Source: Diploptera punctata (Eukaryota > Arthropoda > Insecta > Blattodea > Blaberidae). Taken from it: a stretch of 64,000 nt of DNA. The DNA lies in assembly GCA_030220185.1 (NCBI GenBank), contig JASPKZ010003845.1, positions 682,001 through 746,000 on the forward strand. The letters are read 5' to 3'. A program made the position numbers and the translations under genes. The notes below the pieces were generated by a model. It searched no databases, was not told the origin of the DNA, and saw nothing but the letters and a program-made list of their open reading frames with translations. Positions 20,695-32,072 of the stretch are shown here, piece after piece. Positions within the stretch are counted from its first letter, which is position 1; each line of letters begins with the position of its first letter.

Positions 20695-21595
20695 TTTTAG
20701 CTGAATTAGCACGAATAAATAGATACACACTGTGTCCATGAAAGTGCAGAAAGAAGATAAATTGAGAGAGAAACATACAGCATGAATTTGAATTTTGTTG
20801 TAGACAAACTGACTTACAAATAATTTCAACTTTTGGAAATCTTGATAAGCTACAATGTTTTCAGAGCACACCGCAGCATAGTGATTAAAGCACTGTGCTA
20901 CAAGCCGGAAGGTCGAGGGTTCGAGTCCCGGTGTGGCCAGGATTTTAAACTGTACATGTGCCACTATGGCCCTGGGGTCGACTCAGCCTCCAACGGAAAT
21001 GAGTACCAGACGCTTGTTCTGAGGGTAAAGGCGGCCGTCAAACAGTGCTGACAACCCGGCTGACATCAAGTGCCGATTGTCCAGAAAAAAGTGGGAGCCT
21101 TAACCTCCTACTACCCCAAGGGTCTCCTGAGGCCTGTAGTGGGATCACTTTACATTTTACATTGTTTTCAAGAAGCAATTCTTGTAAAATACGGTATCTG
21201 CCAGATTGTTAATCTCTTTTTCAACTAAGTGACCGTAATACATAATCACAAACAGGATTGCTGAGTTATTGAATGTCCAAAATACTGTCAAGAACATAAA
21301 TTCAAAATCGAAAAAGTTGCAAGTATTATCAACACACTTAACAAAAAGATAACACATGTACAACCAATTAACGAAGTTAATATGATAATACACGATAAAC
21401 ATCAGAATAATTAAACCAAATAAGGAATTTATTTGTTGGGTTCAATTGTGTATCAGGAAATACTCACGTCTTAGTTTCAATATAAAATTCACTTTCAATA
21501 TTTGAAACAAAATCTATTGTGGAAATTCTCTTTAGATTATTTTTATTTTTCATCGTATTATTCCATTTCTGTCGATCGGCGAAGGTATTCTTAGC
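20695..21595 (-). pseudogene. Gustatory receptor, type B, truncated pseudogene
   Basis: Matches the C-terminal 60% of the type B copy at 30887-32072. From the 3' end it holds YLFVLIQLK, but the stop codon is lost and the frame reads on about 35 residues. It also holds QDFQKLKLFVSQFVYNKIQI, and, beyond an inserted SINE (20867-21153), INFVNWLYMCYLFVKCVDN and LTVFWTFNNSAIL. Indels and stops are present near 21160-21190 and 21470. The N-terminal part is missing; homology stops at about 21595, close to the foldback element at 21613. It is non-functional. Confidence 0.88.
20867..21153 (+). mobile_element. SINE family C inserted in the type B pseudogene
   Basis: The head is GCACACCGCAGCATAGTG and the B-box region is AGGGTTCGAGTCCCGG. 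The body has 'ccctggggtcgactcagcct'. It is flanked by a target duplication of about 12 bp, seen as acaatgttttca on the left and acattgttttca on the right. The intact paralogue near 31050 reads straight through this site. Confidence 0.85.
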
Positions 21596-21612
21596 CAGAC
21601 TGGCTGCACAGT

Positions 21613-21831
21613 CAACTTTTATAAGATTCATGATTGTTCCGTTGAGGTATTATTCAACATTAAAATATAAAATTAGGATCCTGCCGATGATGGGAGAAGT
21701 CCCGAAAGTCCTACAGTTAAATAATTAATTAAGTTGAGGAGACGGACCTTTCAGGTGAATATTCCATAATTTTATATTTTAATTTTGAATAATACCTCAA
21801 CGGAACACATCATGAATCTTATAAAAGTTGA
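21613..21831. mobile_element. Foldback MITE-like element
   Basis: Arms of about 63 bp (21613-21675 and 21767-21831) are reverse complements with few mismatches, starting CAACTTTTATAAGATTCATGA and ending in its complement. The loop holds 'gatgggagaagtcccgaaag' and 'gttgaggagacggacc', shared with about 10430-10470. It sits at the truncation point of the type B pseudogene. Confidence 0.75.
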
Positions 21832-22536
21832 AGGTGTTATTTAACCGAGTTTTTCATGAGGCCCAATTTTTAGGAAAACGAAGGAGAATTATGTTCTTGG
21901 ATTCGACAAGTGCTTCATACATAGCATTGTGAGGTCGTGGTTCAAGTGATTGTCGCTTAGGCCAATCTATCCTTTTGTAATGAAGTGCTATGACGTGGCT
22001 ATCCCAGAGGCACAGGAAGCAACAGAACTTGGTGTAGCCCTGTTGTAACCCAAGTAATATGTCTGTGACTTTCACATCCCCGGAAATCTGACATTTAAAC
22101 CGTCATATTTCAATCATAATAACAATTATTTCGTGTTAACATGTTTCTTTTTTTCATGTAAGGTGCATACCCAATCAGAATCGATGGTAAACATTGTCAT
22201 TATTCGGAAGGACACACTTGAGACTTATTTTGGAGGAGTGGATGAACAAAATCTCTACTCGTCTCTTTTATAGTCTATGCTCATAGATGTCATTAGTCCT
22301 TCTCCATCACTACAGAATATCAAGTGCTTTTCACTTACGAAAACTGGAAGGAATGGCATATGGCGGTTACGGAATAGTCACATTTACCCACTTTAACTTG
22401 GAAATGAGAGCTAATCTGAGTTTATCAATGCATTTTTCGTTATCAGCGTGATCGATATATTTACGAAACATCTGTTTCATTTCAGTTACATTTTCACTGT
22501 TGGCTAGTGTAATTAGAAATTAACTTTTTGACAACA
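21832..22536. other. Spacer between the two A+B blocks
   Basis: No ORF with family resemblance and no clear repeat. This is the probable junction of the block duplication. Confidence 0.4.
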
Positions 22537-23902
22537 TTACGATTTGAACTGAGTTAGCACAATAATATACGAACATATTGACATTAACAATGTACACAAA
22601 AATGATGAACTCAGGGAAAACCCCACAGCACAAAAATCAATGTTGTTGTGAAACAGTTGGTTTGAAAACAGTTTTAATTGATCAGATATTTCTGAAGGCA
22701 AAGGATAGTTCAGAAGTTTTATCTGTACAAGATCTCTAAGTTTTTTAACCTCCTGTATAGCAAGTTCGCTACAATATGTTACCCAAAATATGAGTGTGAC
22801 AGTGTTGGAAATCCAAAAGGCAAAGAGTATCAACCTTCCAAAGGAAGAATATTTTGAATTTAAAAAATGTTCATCCACAGTTGCAGACAAGTAAACGGAG
22901 TATGACGTATTTATTAAATCAATGCAGTTTCTCAGGATTAACAACATAATTGTAAATCCATGTACAGAATTGAAAATTTTAACTGCATTGTAAACTTTTA
23001 AATATCTAAATCTTAACTTCAGTATTTCTGTCACGTGTTCTCTTATATAGGAATCTGTTGTTGATTGTTTTGAGAAACTGCTGGAGTTCGATGTTTCCAA
23101 AAATGTTTTCGGATGTGAAATTCTCGATAAATTAACGTCGTTGGAAATTGTTGGAATGCAGTCTAAAGTTGAAAATGCTGGTGCATTCATACATTCTTGT
23201 ATTCATTAGGAATTATTCTTGTGGATGAATATTTTGGAACATATTCTTTTGATATAGCCTCAATTTCTACAAACACAGTCTTCATTGTCTAAATTTGTAA
23301 TTAATTTCTGATAAATATTTTGCTATTCCAGATATATTTTCTTCGACTAAAGAAGCCATTTTTCCATATAAATACATTTGCAAAATATGAATAAATTTGA
23401 AGATTCTGATGCCTAATTCGTAATAAAAATTTGATTCTTTTCTCCAGTACCAAGATTCATAAATTAGAATTGAAATACAAATGATAGCAAAAGGATCTTT
23501 GCATAATTACATAGCTTATTTTTCATTTTTTGAACATTCTGTAGTTCTGTATCAAATTTCATGAATGTCTCCAGGACTTGTGCAGTAGATTTTCTCTTAT
23601 ATACGTTATGTATAATTATGCTAATCAGTGTTAATATGAAATTTGAAGGTATAGACAAATTAAAAGCAACAAATTTTTCCCGGATCAGAAACATCAGAAT
23701 ACTCCCTTCTAAAGATTGAAAATAGAAGCCCATATATGGAAAAACAGACAAGAAAAAATATCCATACGATTCCTAAGATATCATTTCTAGACGACATCGT
23801 AATTTCCATGGTTTGAGGCTTCAATGAAATTGGTGCCATACAAGCAATCTTGGATAGGTAGTAAGTTATTTTGAATTTATTATAAACAATATTTTCCTCC
23901 AT
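22537..23902 (-). pseudogene. Gustatory receptor, type A, frameshifted pseudogene
   Basis: A near copy of the intact gene at 14933-16309 with several frame breaks. The N-terminal part (23902-23660) reads MEENIVYNKFKITYY, then a shift near 23670 (after SDPG). TM2 and TM3 are in another frame down to about 23490, followed by further breaks in the TM3-loop region (about 23490 and 23200-23320). The last 217 residues (23190-22537) are open and end SYIIVLTQFKS. The first Met of the intact copy is Ile (ATA) here, though the next ATG remains. It is probably a dead copy, although the 3' half is well preserved. Confidence 0.9.
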
Positions 23903-24383
23903 TGTTTGATATATTTTTATAAAAAGAACAGTGATTACGTAATTGAAAGGTATTAATTACCTTTATGCTGGAACAAGATATTTGTTCCCTTCTTGGATAC
24001 AGTAGAACTTTTACATTATGGTGATTTCTAGACGCTCGCGAACATAGCAGTGTTCACTTAATTTGTGAGTAGATATTTTCAATTTCAGTAAATTGACAAT
24101 GTTATCTTCATCAAGATAATCAATTACACTATTAAATCAATATTTACTCACGAAAAGAGATATTCAACTTGTGTCCTAGTATTTGTGAAAACATAATAAA
24201 TAATATAAATTAGGTTAAAACCCATATATTTATTAAGTAGGCCTAATGTAATGATAGCTTTATGTCATCTTGAAATCATTATTTAAATATAGTAGTCGTT
24301 ATTGCTTAAGATGGCCATATTATAACTATCATGAAAAAACAGTGCCTATTAGGTAAAATAAATTCCTCTCTTTTTTCAATATA
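23903..24383 (-). other. Duplicated 5' flank of the type A pseudogene
   Basis: Colinear with 16310-16768, including the AAATATTGATTTA block at 24131-24150. It lacks the Penelope insertion and so represents the paralogous empty site. Confidence 0.6.
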
Positions 24384-24783
24384 GTTTTCATTCACGGAGA
24401 GAAGACAAATATCCGCTGAAAAATAAATATTGTTATGCGTGATGCATCTAGTTTGTTCACCAGAAAATAACGACTTGAAATGGGGATTGAGTTTGTAACT
24501 GGGTGGTATCCCTTGTTGTTCGAGTTGTGAGTTCGACGATTGTTGCTTGTCTCGGTAAAGCCGAGAATAGAGTTAACTTTTCTCATCGAGGAGATAGTAA
24601 GAGATGGGATTCGATGATTTTCATAATTAAAATTCATATATTCTTTCAATGTTTAATATATTTTAAAAGTTAACCACCTTATTTATCGAGTGAGACGTTA
24701 CAAGCATGAACTCTCTTGTTCTTCTATAGCTCACACCAGTAAAAATATTTGACGTAGAATTTCTATAGATGATTAACAGTTAC

Positions 24784-25100
24784 TTGACCATCCTCATGGG
24801 CTAGAGATCAGCGTTTCTGACTACTGTTCAAGAGATCACGGGTTCGATTCCCGATCAAACCATATACATTTTTCATTAAAGGGAACCATTCCTGTGGTTG
24901 CTCATGGTCTGGAATTTAGGTTAAGTTTAGGTTAAGAACTCTCCTAGCGCATCATTATCATTTATCATCCATCATATCATCGAGGTAACGTAACTCCGCC
25001 TTCTAGGCGCCCTTACTTCAGATGTAGGTTACAATTAAGCCAATGCTAGGAGAGAACACCAGGAATGTCGAAATGACAACCATAGGCATTGAATAAAAAA
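24784..25100 (+). mobile_element. tRNA-derived SINE, family D
   Basis: The head has a B-box (GGGTTCGATTCCC, about 24841-24853). The tail has 'tgccgaaatgacaac..'-type sequence ending in an A-rich run. It is flanked by a perfect 12-bp duplication, ATTAACAGTTAC (24772-24783 and 25101-25112). The first block lacks it. Confidence 0.82.
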
Positions 25101-25454
25101 ATTAACAGTTACTATTAAGACAGTAATGTTACTGAAAGCAACAGACGTTTTATCTTCAGAAAATAATTGCGAATCGTTAGTTTATATGATAATTTTATTG
25201 TATTTACGAAATAATTCTGTTTATTTCAGTTACATCTGTTCTAGTATCTTTTAATATGTCGTGTCCATTTAGCCGGTATATAGTAGTAGAGTATTAATTA
25301 TTATTGAACAAGGACCATTAGTGATACTTACTTGGCCGATAATTCAGTATGGGAAAAGGAAGCCCAAAGGGCCAAGTTTTTCCAAGCATTCGAAATCTTA
25401 CATCAATTTACTTACAGTTTGGGGTTAGTGAATTACTATTTGCAAAAATAATAA

Positions 25455-25634
25455 CTTTACAACTTAAGAGTTTTTCAAAACAAGCTTATGGCTACGGAAA
25501 TGCATTTCGTCAGACGGTCGGGAAGAATATCCCGAAGAGATAGCATATCAATTAATATAGTAAGACAAAGAATAGGAATTAAACATAATATTATCGAAGA
25601 TATCTCAACAAGACAACTCATATGGTATGGACAC
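25455..25634 (+). mobile_element. Old LINE tail, left part (split by hAT)
   Basis: The plus frame reads EMHFVRRSGRISRRD, then QRIGIKHNIIEDISTRQLI and WYGHPM, the C-terminal tail of a non-LTR RT protein. It continues at 30452 as MAEDR. It lies between two halves of spacer that are contiguous in the first block. Confidence 0.75.
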
Positions 25635-26149
25635 CCAATGAGTAGAACTAGGAATTTTAGGTGCAAAATTTTGGTGAAAAAGTGCTTTAATTTAGCAGAA
25701 AAAGGTGCAAAAAAGGTGCAATTTTTTTTACGTAGAAGGTGCAAATTTTCCATGTGAATTATCATTAAAGAGTACCAAAAACCAATTACATAAAGTAACT
25801 CCCGACTCAAAATTCAGTCATGTTGTCATATATTAAAAAGTCTGAGTAAGACAAGTCCCAGAACATTATGTTATTGAAATCACAAGTCCAGAAAACTGTT
25901 AAAGCAGATATTATTCAACAACTCAAATGTTTAGAACATACCTAAAAAAGTTCAATATCTCAGCTCTCTATCAGTGCTTTCGTCTAATGTAGTAGTAGTA
26001 GTAGGACTTTATTAGACAAAAAGTAAGATATTTACAATATTATTTACAAATATGGGTCGCACGGGCAGTAAGCCGTACGTGCTGTTGACAGTCCGTTACA
26101 ATAAAGTAATAATTGGTACTAGTGTAAAGAAAAATAAACAACAAAAACA

Positions 26150-26390
26150 GCAATAACATTACAATTACATAAAGAAAACACAATAATAATATTACAATTA
26201 AATAATAACACAATAGCATTATACACTAAAAACATTAACATTACAATTACATAAAGAAAACACAATAATATTACAATTAAGTAATAACACAATAGCATTA
26301 TACACTAAAAAAACATTAACATTACAATTACATAAAGAAAACACATTAATATTACAATTAAATAATAACACAACAGCATTATACACTAAT
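26150..26390. repeat. Minisatellite in the LINE 3' UTR
   Basis: Three copies of a unit of about 85-90 bp with 'ataaagaaaacac', 'aataacacaatagcattat' and 'acactaa'. A/T-rich and non-coding. Confidence 0.8.
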
Positions 26391-26444
26391 TAATTTATAT
26401 ATAATTGTTAATAATTAATGGTATTGCATTTTGATAACATATAT

Positions 26445-28442
26445 TTATTCATGAATGAGTGTTGTCCTTATTTTTCGTGTTTTGTCCAGAAATTTACCGA
26501 GGTTTATCCAATTTTCTGGATTTACCAATAATTCGTAGCATGCCAATCTTTCCCGATTTGAATTTAGAAATCTTTCCGGTAATAACTGACGTCTCCAATA
26601 TTCTAAATCATTACATTTTCCTAATATATGTATCTCATCTTCAAAGTTCCCGCACATTGGACATATTCGCATATCGTGATCGTCGCTAATTTTTAGAAAT
26701 TTCCATGCCCCTAGCCTAAACCAAGCAAGCCCTGATCTCTCCTTAAATCCTAGGTTGAGTATATACGATTCTTTTCCCCAGACGTGTTTTAGGTCTCTTT
26801 GTAAACACAGTGAGCGTTTTCCTGTACATTCGGCGAAAGTATCTTGTTGGTTTATATCTAAGTACCTCCTCCTTATTTTTCTCCACACGTTCTTGCGATT
26901 TTCAGTCCCTTTTTCCCATATCCAGCCCATCCCAATCTTTTGGAGTTCTCTCCTAACCTCGTCTGCCCAAAATTTAACATCTATGTTTTTAATTTGGTGG
27001 TCGTAACAAATTGCTCTAAGCATTGTTTGTTCACCTTGGATTACTCGCAACCAGTATTTGAGTACACGAATTTTACAGTTAATGTCGTCCTGGAATGACC
27101 CGAATTCATATAAAATTCCACAGTTAGAAACGGCCTTACTAAGTCCTGTAATATACTTTAGAAAATGCGTATATACCTTATTTAGTATTTCCGTTCTTTG
27201 GAAACCCCAAATCTCACTACCATAGTGCATTACTGGCCTGACCATAGCTCCATACATTTTTTCTAATGTGCTGACTGGAATATCAGGCACTCGACCCAGA
27301 ATACCGAGTACACTGTTAAGTTGTCCCCTCCCTTTAAATAATGCTATATCAATATGTTTTTTCCACTTTCCGTTCATTTTCAACGTCGTACCAAGATATT
27401 CAAAATGTTTCACGTTTTGAAGTACTTGATCTCTGTATTTCCATTCCTCTGCTCTACCATAAACCGTCCCATTTTTAAAGGTCATTGTTTTTGTCTTACT
27501 AACATTTACAGTCAATCCCCAATTCCTACAGTATATTTCCAGTAGGTCAAGACCTCTTTGCAATCCCTTGATTGTCTTGGAACAGATAATTAAATCATCT
27601 GCATACAACAGGACTGGGATTCTAACATTTCCTATCTCCGGAGCCTCAATTTCTCCTTCTAGCATTACGTCTACAATATCATCAACGAATAGATTAAATA
27701 GCATTGGTGATAAAATGCAACCTTGTCTCACTCCCCGATTGGCTTCACTGCTCTCTGTAATGTGCCCTTGGTCTACTTTTATACAAAATTTAACATATTT
27801 ATAAATTGACATTAAAGCATGTATCATTTTATGAGACAATCCTTTCCGATTTAATTTTTCCCAAAGTGCGCTTCGGTCCACAGTATCAAATGCCATCTTA
27901 AAATCAATGAATGCACAAAATAATTTACCCCCCTTCATTTTCAGATTGTCATCAATTAATGTTCTCAGAACAAATACGTTGTCCACCGTGGAGTACCCTT
28001 CTCTAAAACCTGCCTGATATTTTGAGAGCCTATTGTTCTCTTTAGCCCATTGTCTTATTCGTTCGTAAAGTACTTTACAATATATTTTTCCGAACACTGA
28101 CAAGAGACAAATTCCCCTGTAACTTTCTGGTATCTGTGCCCCACCTTTCCCTTTGTATAGCGGTTGGATGACACCTGTCGCCCAGGCTTCCGGATAATCT
28201 CCTCCATTAAAAAGTTTGTTGAACGCAGTTTTCAAAACGTCTGATAATTTATTGGATGATATATTTTTCAAGAATTCCCCTGGTATTCCATCAATTCCAG
28301 GTGCTTTACCATTCTTTAAACATTTAATGGAAGAAACCACTTCATTTTTCGAAATATCCTGATCCAGTAACTGAATATGAATTGGGTCAGGGATCTCAAC
28401 TATATTTCCTTGATTATATCTTAACCTCTCATTTCCCAGCAC
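26445..28442 (-). CDS. LINE reverse transcriptase ORF (665 aa)
   Basis: Reverse transcriptase of a non-LTR element, copying element RNA at a nicked target. Domains in order: GKAPGIDGIPGEFLKN (about 50), an AGFREGYSTVDNV block, FIDFKMAFDTVDR, GVRQGCILSPMLFNLFVDD, and the catalytic LLYADDLIIC (about 285). Then come thumb and connection regions (MVRPVMHYGSEIWGF) and a C-terminal CX2CX7HX4C zinc motif (CPMCG....H..GKC). All key RT residues are present and the frame is open to the stop. The reading frame is broken from the upstream segment, so the whole protein is not made. This is transposon, not host, coding. Confidence 0.9.
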   Translation of the reverse strand: MLGNERLRYNQGNIVEIPDPIHIQLLDQDISKNEVVSSIKCLKNGKAPGIDGIPGEFLKNISSNKLSDVLKTAFNKLFNGGDYPEAWATGVIQPLYKGKGGAQIPESYRGICLLSVFGKIYCKVLYERIRQWAKENNRLSKYQAGFREGYSTVDNVFVLRTLIDDNLKMKGGKLFCAFIDFKMAFDTVDRSALWEKLNRKGLSHKMIHALMSIYKYVKFCIKVDQGHITESSEANRGVRQGCILSPMLFNLFVDDIVDVMLEGEIEAPEIGNVRIPVLLYADDLIICSKTIKGLQRGLDLLEIYCRNWGLTVNVSKTKTMTFKNGTVYGRAEEWKYRDQVLQNVKHFEYLGTTLKMNGKWKKHIDIALFKGRGQLNSVLGILGRVPDIPVSTLEKMYGAMVRPVMHYGSEIWGFQRTEILNKVYTHFLKYITGLSKAVSNCGILYEFGSFQDDINCKIRVLKYWLRVIQGEQTMLRAICYDHQIKNIDVKFWADEVRRELQKIGMGWIWEKGTENRKNVWRKIRRRYLDINQQDTFAECTGKRSLCLQRDLKHVWGKESYILNLGFKERSGLAWFRLGAWKFLKISDDHDMRICPMCGNFEDEIHILGKCNDLEYWRRQLLPERFLNSNRERLACYELLVNPENWINLGKFLDKTRKIRTTLIHE

Positions 28443-28446
28443 CCTA

Positions 28447-29507
28447 TCAAAAGTAACTTCTCCATTCCCCGGGCGTTATTCTTGTCCGAATTATGGACTT
28501 TACTTTGAGTTCCCTTAACGCTTTCCATATGTCCGCAATGTTCCCACTTTCAGTCGCGACTCTCATTTCTTCGGATTTCTTATTTTGCCATGCTAGTTTT
28601 GTTTCTGCCAATAATTCTTTATATTCCTTTCTCTCTTGCGCATATTTTTTTCTGCTTTCATCTGTGCTTTCTTTTCTAAACTTTAAAAGACTACTTTCGA
28701 CAAATTTCTTCTTCTTTCTACATGCATTATTGTACCACCCTTTGTCCTTCTGATTCATTGCGTATTTAACCTTGAATTTTTCCCCTGCTTTTTGAAAACA
28801 TTCTGTCAAAGTTTTAATAATTTCCTCCCCGCTAAGATCATTTAATTGCAGATCCTGTATTAGCGTTTCCAAACTCCTGATAAATTCTTCTCTCAGATCC
28901 TCGATCCACCTGAAACGTGTAATTGGCCGCAATATTGTTGCCACCTCATCATTAACTGTCTCACTAATACCTTTCATATTTAAAATAAGTTTGTTTGGGA
29001 AGTGGTGTGATTCGATTCTGAAACTATACAGAAATTACTTAGGACTGGAATCATGTCTTGTGTGCATATTGAATAATCGATTACGCTACTTCCATTTTTA
29101 TTAATAAATGTCAGTTCTCCATTTTTATCTTCCCCATATTTCCCATTCAGAATTTCAAGTTCAAATGCCTCGCAAAAAGCTAACAATTGGTTTCCTTCTG
29201 AATTTAAAATCTTATCTTTGCTTCTCCTACCCTCACCTCCTCGTGTTTCATTATCATCCGATTTTATAGTGATATTTTCCTCCCCAATCCTACAGTTAAA
29301 GTCCCCTAAAATCATTATTCCCGCTTCCGGAAACCTATCTTTTATTTCTGCCAACGAGTCAGACAATTCAACGAAAAAATTTGGATTGGCATACCTGGAA
29401 TTTAGTGGTTGGCGGTAAATAGACAACAGACACATTTCTGCTCTTTCTGTATGGTATATATACAAATTGCCTCTTTTAAAGTAATTGTAAAATATACTGG
29501 TTTTCAC
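28447..29507 (-). pseudogene. LINE endonuclease and linker, broken
   Basis: Two minus-strand frames. 29507-28980 holds APE endonuclease motifs (MILGDFNCRIG, SSVIDYSI, and a damaged SDH as SNH). 28977-28447 holds a Lys/Glu-rich linker (KDKGWYNNACRKKKKF, KKYAQERKEYKELL). The true N-terminus of the endonuclease is absent. Frame breaks separate the two from each other and from the RT. Confidence 0.8.
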
Positions 29508-30451
29508 ATTCTACTTGACTGATCTGTCTTAATTTTTCTTCATACACAGGTTGCAGGTATGATTTTCATCTGGGACAGACTTCCCAGTATATTTATCCAA
29601 ATATGCTTTCATAATAGGGTTAAGTTTGGAAAAGAGAATACCGTATCCCACAAATGTCTTTACTGTATCATTAAATAAATATTTTTATTTATTAAACTTG
29701 AAGAAGGCAGTACCTCGCCAATAAATTGTTGTCACAATACACATTTACTGCTTTGTAGTTCCTTATTTTTCGTGTTTTTCACTAGCTATATGCTGCGTAA
29801 CACGATTGTGTTGGTGTTTTTCATTAATTGTTATTGAAATATCTCAAACAATGCACCTCATAACAGATCTGTCACTCTGAATTCCATCTGCACTAAACTA
29901 TTTTACAAAATCATGTAGTTTGTAGGAGTTCACATTCGGTTTTGGCACACTGTAAACTGGTCACTCAGGAAAATAGCAGACCGCACAAGTCAAATATTAT
30001 TTTGAACTGAAATATTTGTTTATGCACTCAACAATCTCCCTTACTCAAACAATAGCTTTCGTATAACTGTGGTGCAAGAAGGTGTAAACTAATTTAAAAG
30101 GAATAGTCTAACGGGACTGCACTAAAGTGGAAGTAATGTGATGTGGACTGATACTACACTTCGTTACCAACCCTTGAAAGCGTATTTGAAGAAATGTAAA
30201 AAAAAAATATACACATTATTTTGGGAATACAATGCTGCTAAGAGATAAAAAGGTTTAAAAAAAGTGCAAAATGTGCTTGCATTGATAAAAAGGTGCAAAA
30301 AAGTGCTAGCATTGAAGAAATGCGCCAAGAAGGTGCAACTAAAACACATTTAGGGGAATTTATTTAATGTTTTCTTTGCAAGACAAGCTAATTTGAGCAT
30401 TGTAGTAACAAAATAAAATTAAGCTGCAGCACCTAAAATTCCTAACTCCTA

Positions 30452-30770
30452 CTAATGAGAATGGCTGAAGACAGGTCCCAAGGTTGGCTTATGAGTAGAT
30501 TCCACCAAGACGACGAAAAAAACGAAAAAAACGGAAGTCGACGGACAAAATGCATGAAGGGTATCTCGGAAGCAATGGAGAGCAGGGACATCTAAGAGAA
30601 GATCAGTGGATAGTCCGAGGAGATTCGTTCACAGCGATTCATGCCATATATAATTAATTTGTTTTTATTTGTTATGTTATGTGACTGATTGTATTTTATT
30701 CGTATTTGGCTGTCAGAAGATGTGAAAACATTGTAACCTAACTAAATAATAATAAACATACAAAATATAG
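30452..30770 (+). mobile_element. Old LINE tail, right part (split by hAT)
   Basis: Continues the LINE at 25455-25634: MAEDR, a damaged tail with RRTKCMKGISEAM, then A-rich 'aataataataaacat' near 30755. Gr block homology resumes at about 30772. Confidence 0.65.
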
Positions 30771-30886
30771 ATATAATATTGGAGAGGAAATATGATTGTA
30801 TATTTTGGACGCAGAAAGATGTATACATACATTGTAAATCTACAAATTAGGAAACATAATCACATACATAAATGAGGGACAAATGT

Positions 30887-32072
30887 TTATTTTAGCTGAA
30901 TTAGCACGAATAAGTACGTACAACCTGTGGCCATGAGAGTGCAGAAAGAAGATACATTGAGAGAGAAACCTACAACATAAATTTGAATTTTGTTGTAGAT
31001 CAACTGATTTACAAATAATTTCAACTGTTTGAAATCTTGATAAGCTACATTGTTTTCAAGAAGCAATTCTTGTAAAATGTCTGCCAGATTGTTAGTTTCG
31101 TCTTCAATTAACTGACCGTAATACATAATCACAAACAGGATTCCTGAGGTATTCAGTGTCCAAAATACTGTCAAGAACATAACTTCAAAATCGTAAAAGT
31201 TGCAAGCATTATCAACACACTTAACAAAAAGATAACTCATGTACAAACAATTAACGAAGTTAATAGAATAATACACGATAAACGTCAGAATAATTAAACC
31301 AAATAAGGAATTTATTTGTTGGGTTAAATTGTGTATGAGGAAATACTCATGTCTTAGTTTCAATATATAATTCACTTTGAACATTTGAAAAAGTTCTATT
31401 GTGGAAATTCTCTTCAGATTAATTTCATTTTCATCGTGTTTCTTCCATTTCTGTCGATCGGCGAAGGTATTCTTGAGATTTTCAGATACTTTGCGTAATT
31501 TAGTTTTTATAAATTTGAGACTATAACAGTATATTGCTATAATGATCCATTTGTATAATTTACACACACGTATCAATATTTCGTAGAGTATGCTGTTATG
31601 TTTTGTCCAGTACCAAGTCTCGAACACGAGAACGCCCATATAAAAAACTCCCATCATCGTACATATAACTATCCTTATATATTTCCACAAGGTCGACTGT
31701 TTCAATTCCATGTTTAAATTAATGAATCAATTCCAGCGACGTTTTTCAAGAAATTGAAGTATTTATTTTTATTCAGTGTGTTTTGCAATATCATTATAAT
31801 TATATTTGTTGTGAAATTCAAGGGCATTAATAACTTTAAAATTACGAATTTAACGATAGAATTTTCCGAAAAGTAAGACACTTTGAATGTTAAAATGGTT
31901 CCATAAAATGTAGCACAGAAGAGAAGCAGTGACCAAATTACTCCTATTGTGTTTCTCGTATTAATACATTTAATTGGTGCTGAATTGAACGAGAATGGCC
32001 ATATTCCTGCAACAGCTGACATATAAAACAGTTCTAAATGCACTGGTTCTTTTTCTGATCTTTGTTAAACAT
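30887..32072 (-). pseudogene. Gustatory receptor, type B, with two frame breaks
   Basis: Covers a whole type B receptor of about 395 codons. The N-terminal peptide from the ATG at 32072 (MFNKDQKKNQ) is one frame away from LELFYMSAVAG, so a one-base indel lies near 32040. A second indel lies near 31715, where GIDSLI meets a stop while the next frame continues MELKQSTLWKYIRI. The remaining 274 residues are open, with FETWYWTKHNSILYEIL, VAYQDFKQLKLFVNQLIYNKIQI and TYLFVLIQLK at the end. Only two single-base changes separate it from a full receptor, so it is either a young pseudogene or sequencing error. The partner copy at 20695-21595 is far more decayed. Confidence 0.88.

Larger units (their letters stand above)
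25989..29510 (-). mobile_element. APE-type LINE (non-LTR retrotransposon), 5'-truncated
   Basis: A 3.5-kb element on the minus strand inside the hAT-like transposon. Its 3' end is a (TAC)n-like tail at 25989-26003, after an A-rich region with a tandem repeat. It encodes an endonuclease part, a linker and a long RT protein with frame breaks at about 28978 and 28445. The 5' end is lost within the endonuclease domain. Confidence 0.9.
25643..30451. mobile_element. hAT-like DNA transposon carrying a nested LINE
   Basis: The terminal inverted repeats share TAGGAATTTTAGGTGC (left about 25648-25663, right complement about 30430-30445). The target duplication is 8 bp, CCAATGAG (25635-25642) and CTAATGAG (30452-30459), one mismatch. 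Subterminal GGTGCAAAA/AAGTGC repeats are clustered at both ends (25660-25745 and 30260-30340), as is typical for hAT transposase binding. Joining the host sequence across one duplication restores an open LINE frame (GHPMRMAEDR), which supports the boundaries. No intact transposase; a short minus-strand peptide with HTCNLCMKK lies near 29540-29570. Confidence 0.72.

Noticed and set aside
26150..26390. CRISPR-like spaced repeats
   Set aside because: The repeats are long, directly abutting and A/T-rich within a LINE 3' UTR of an animal genome.
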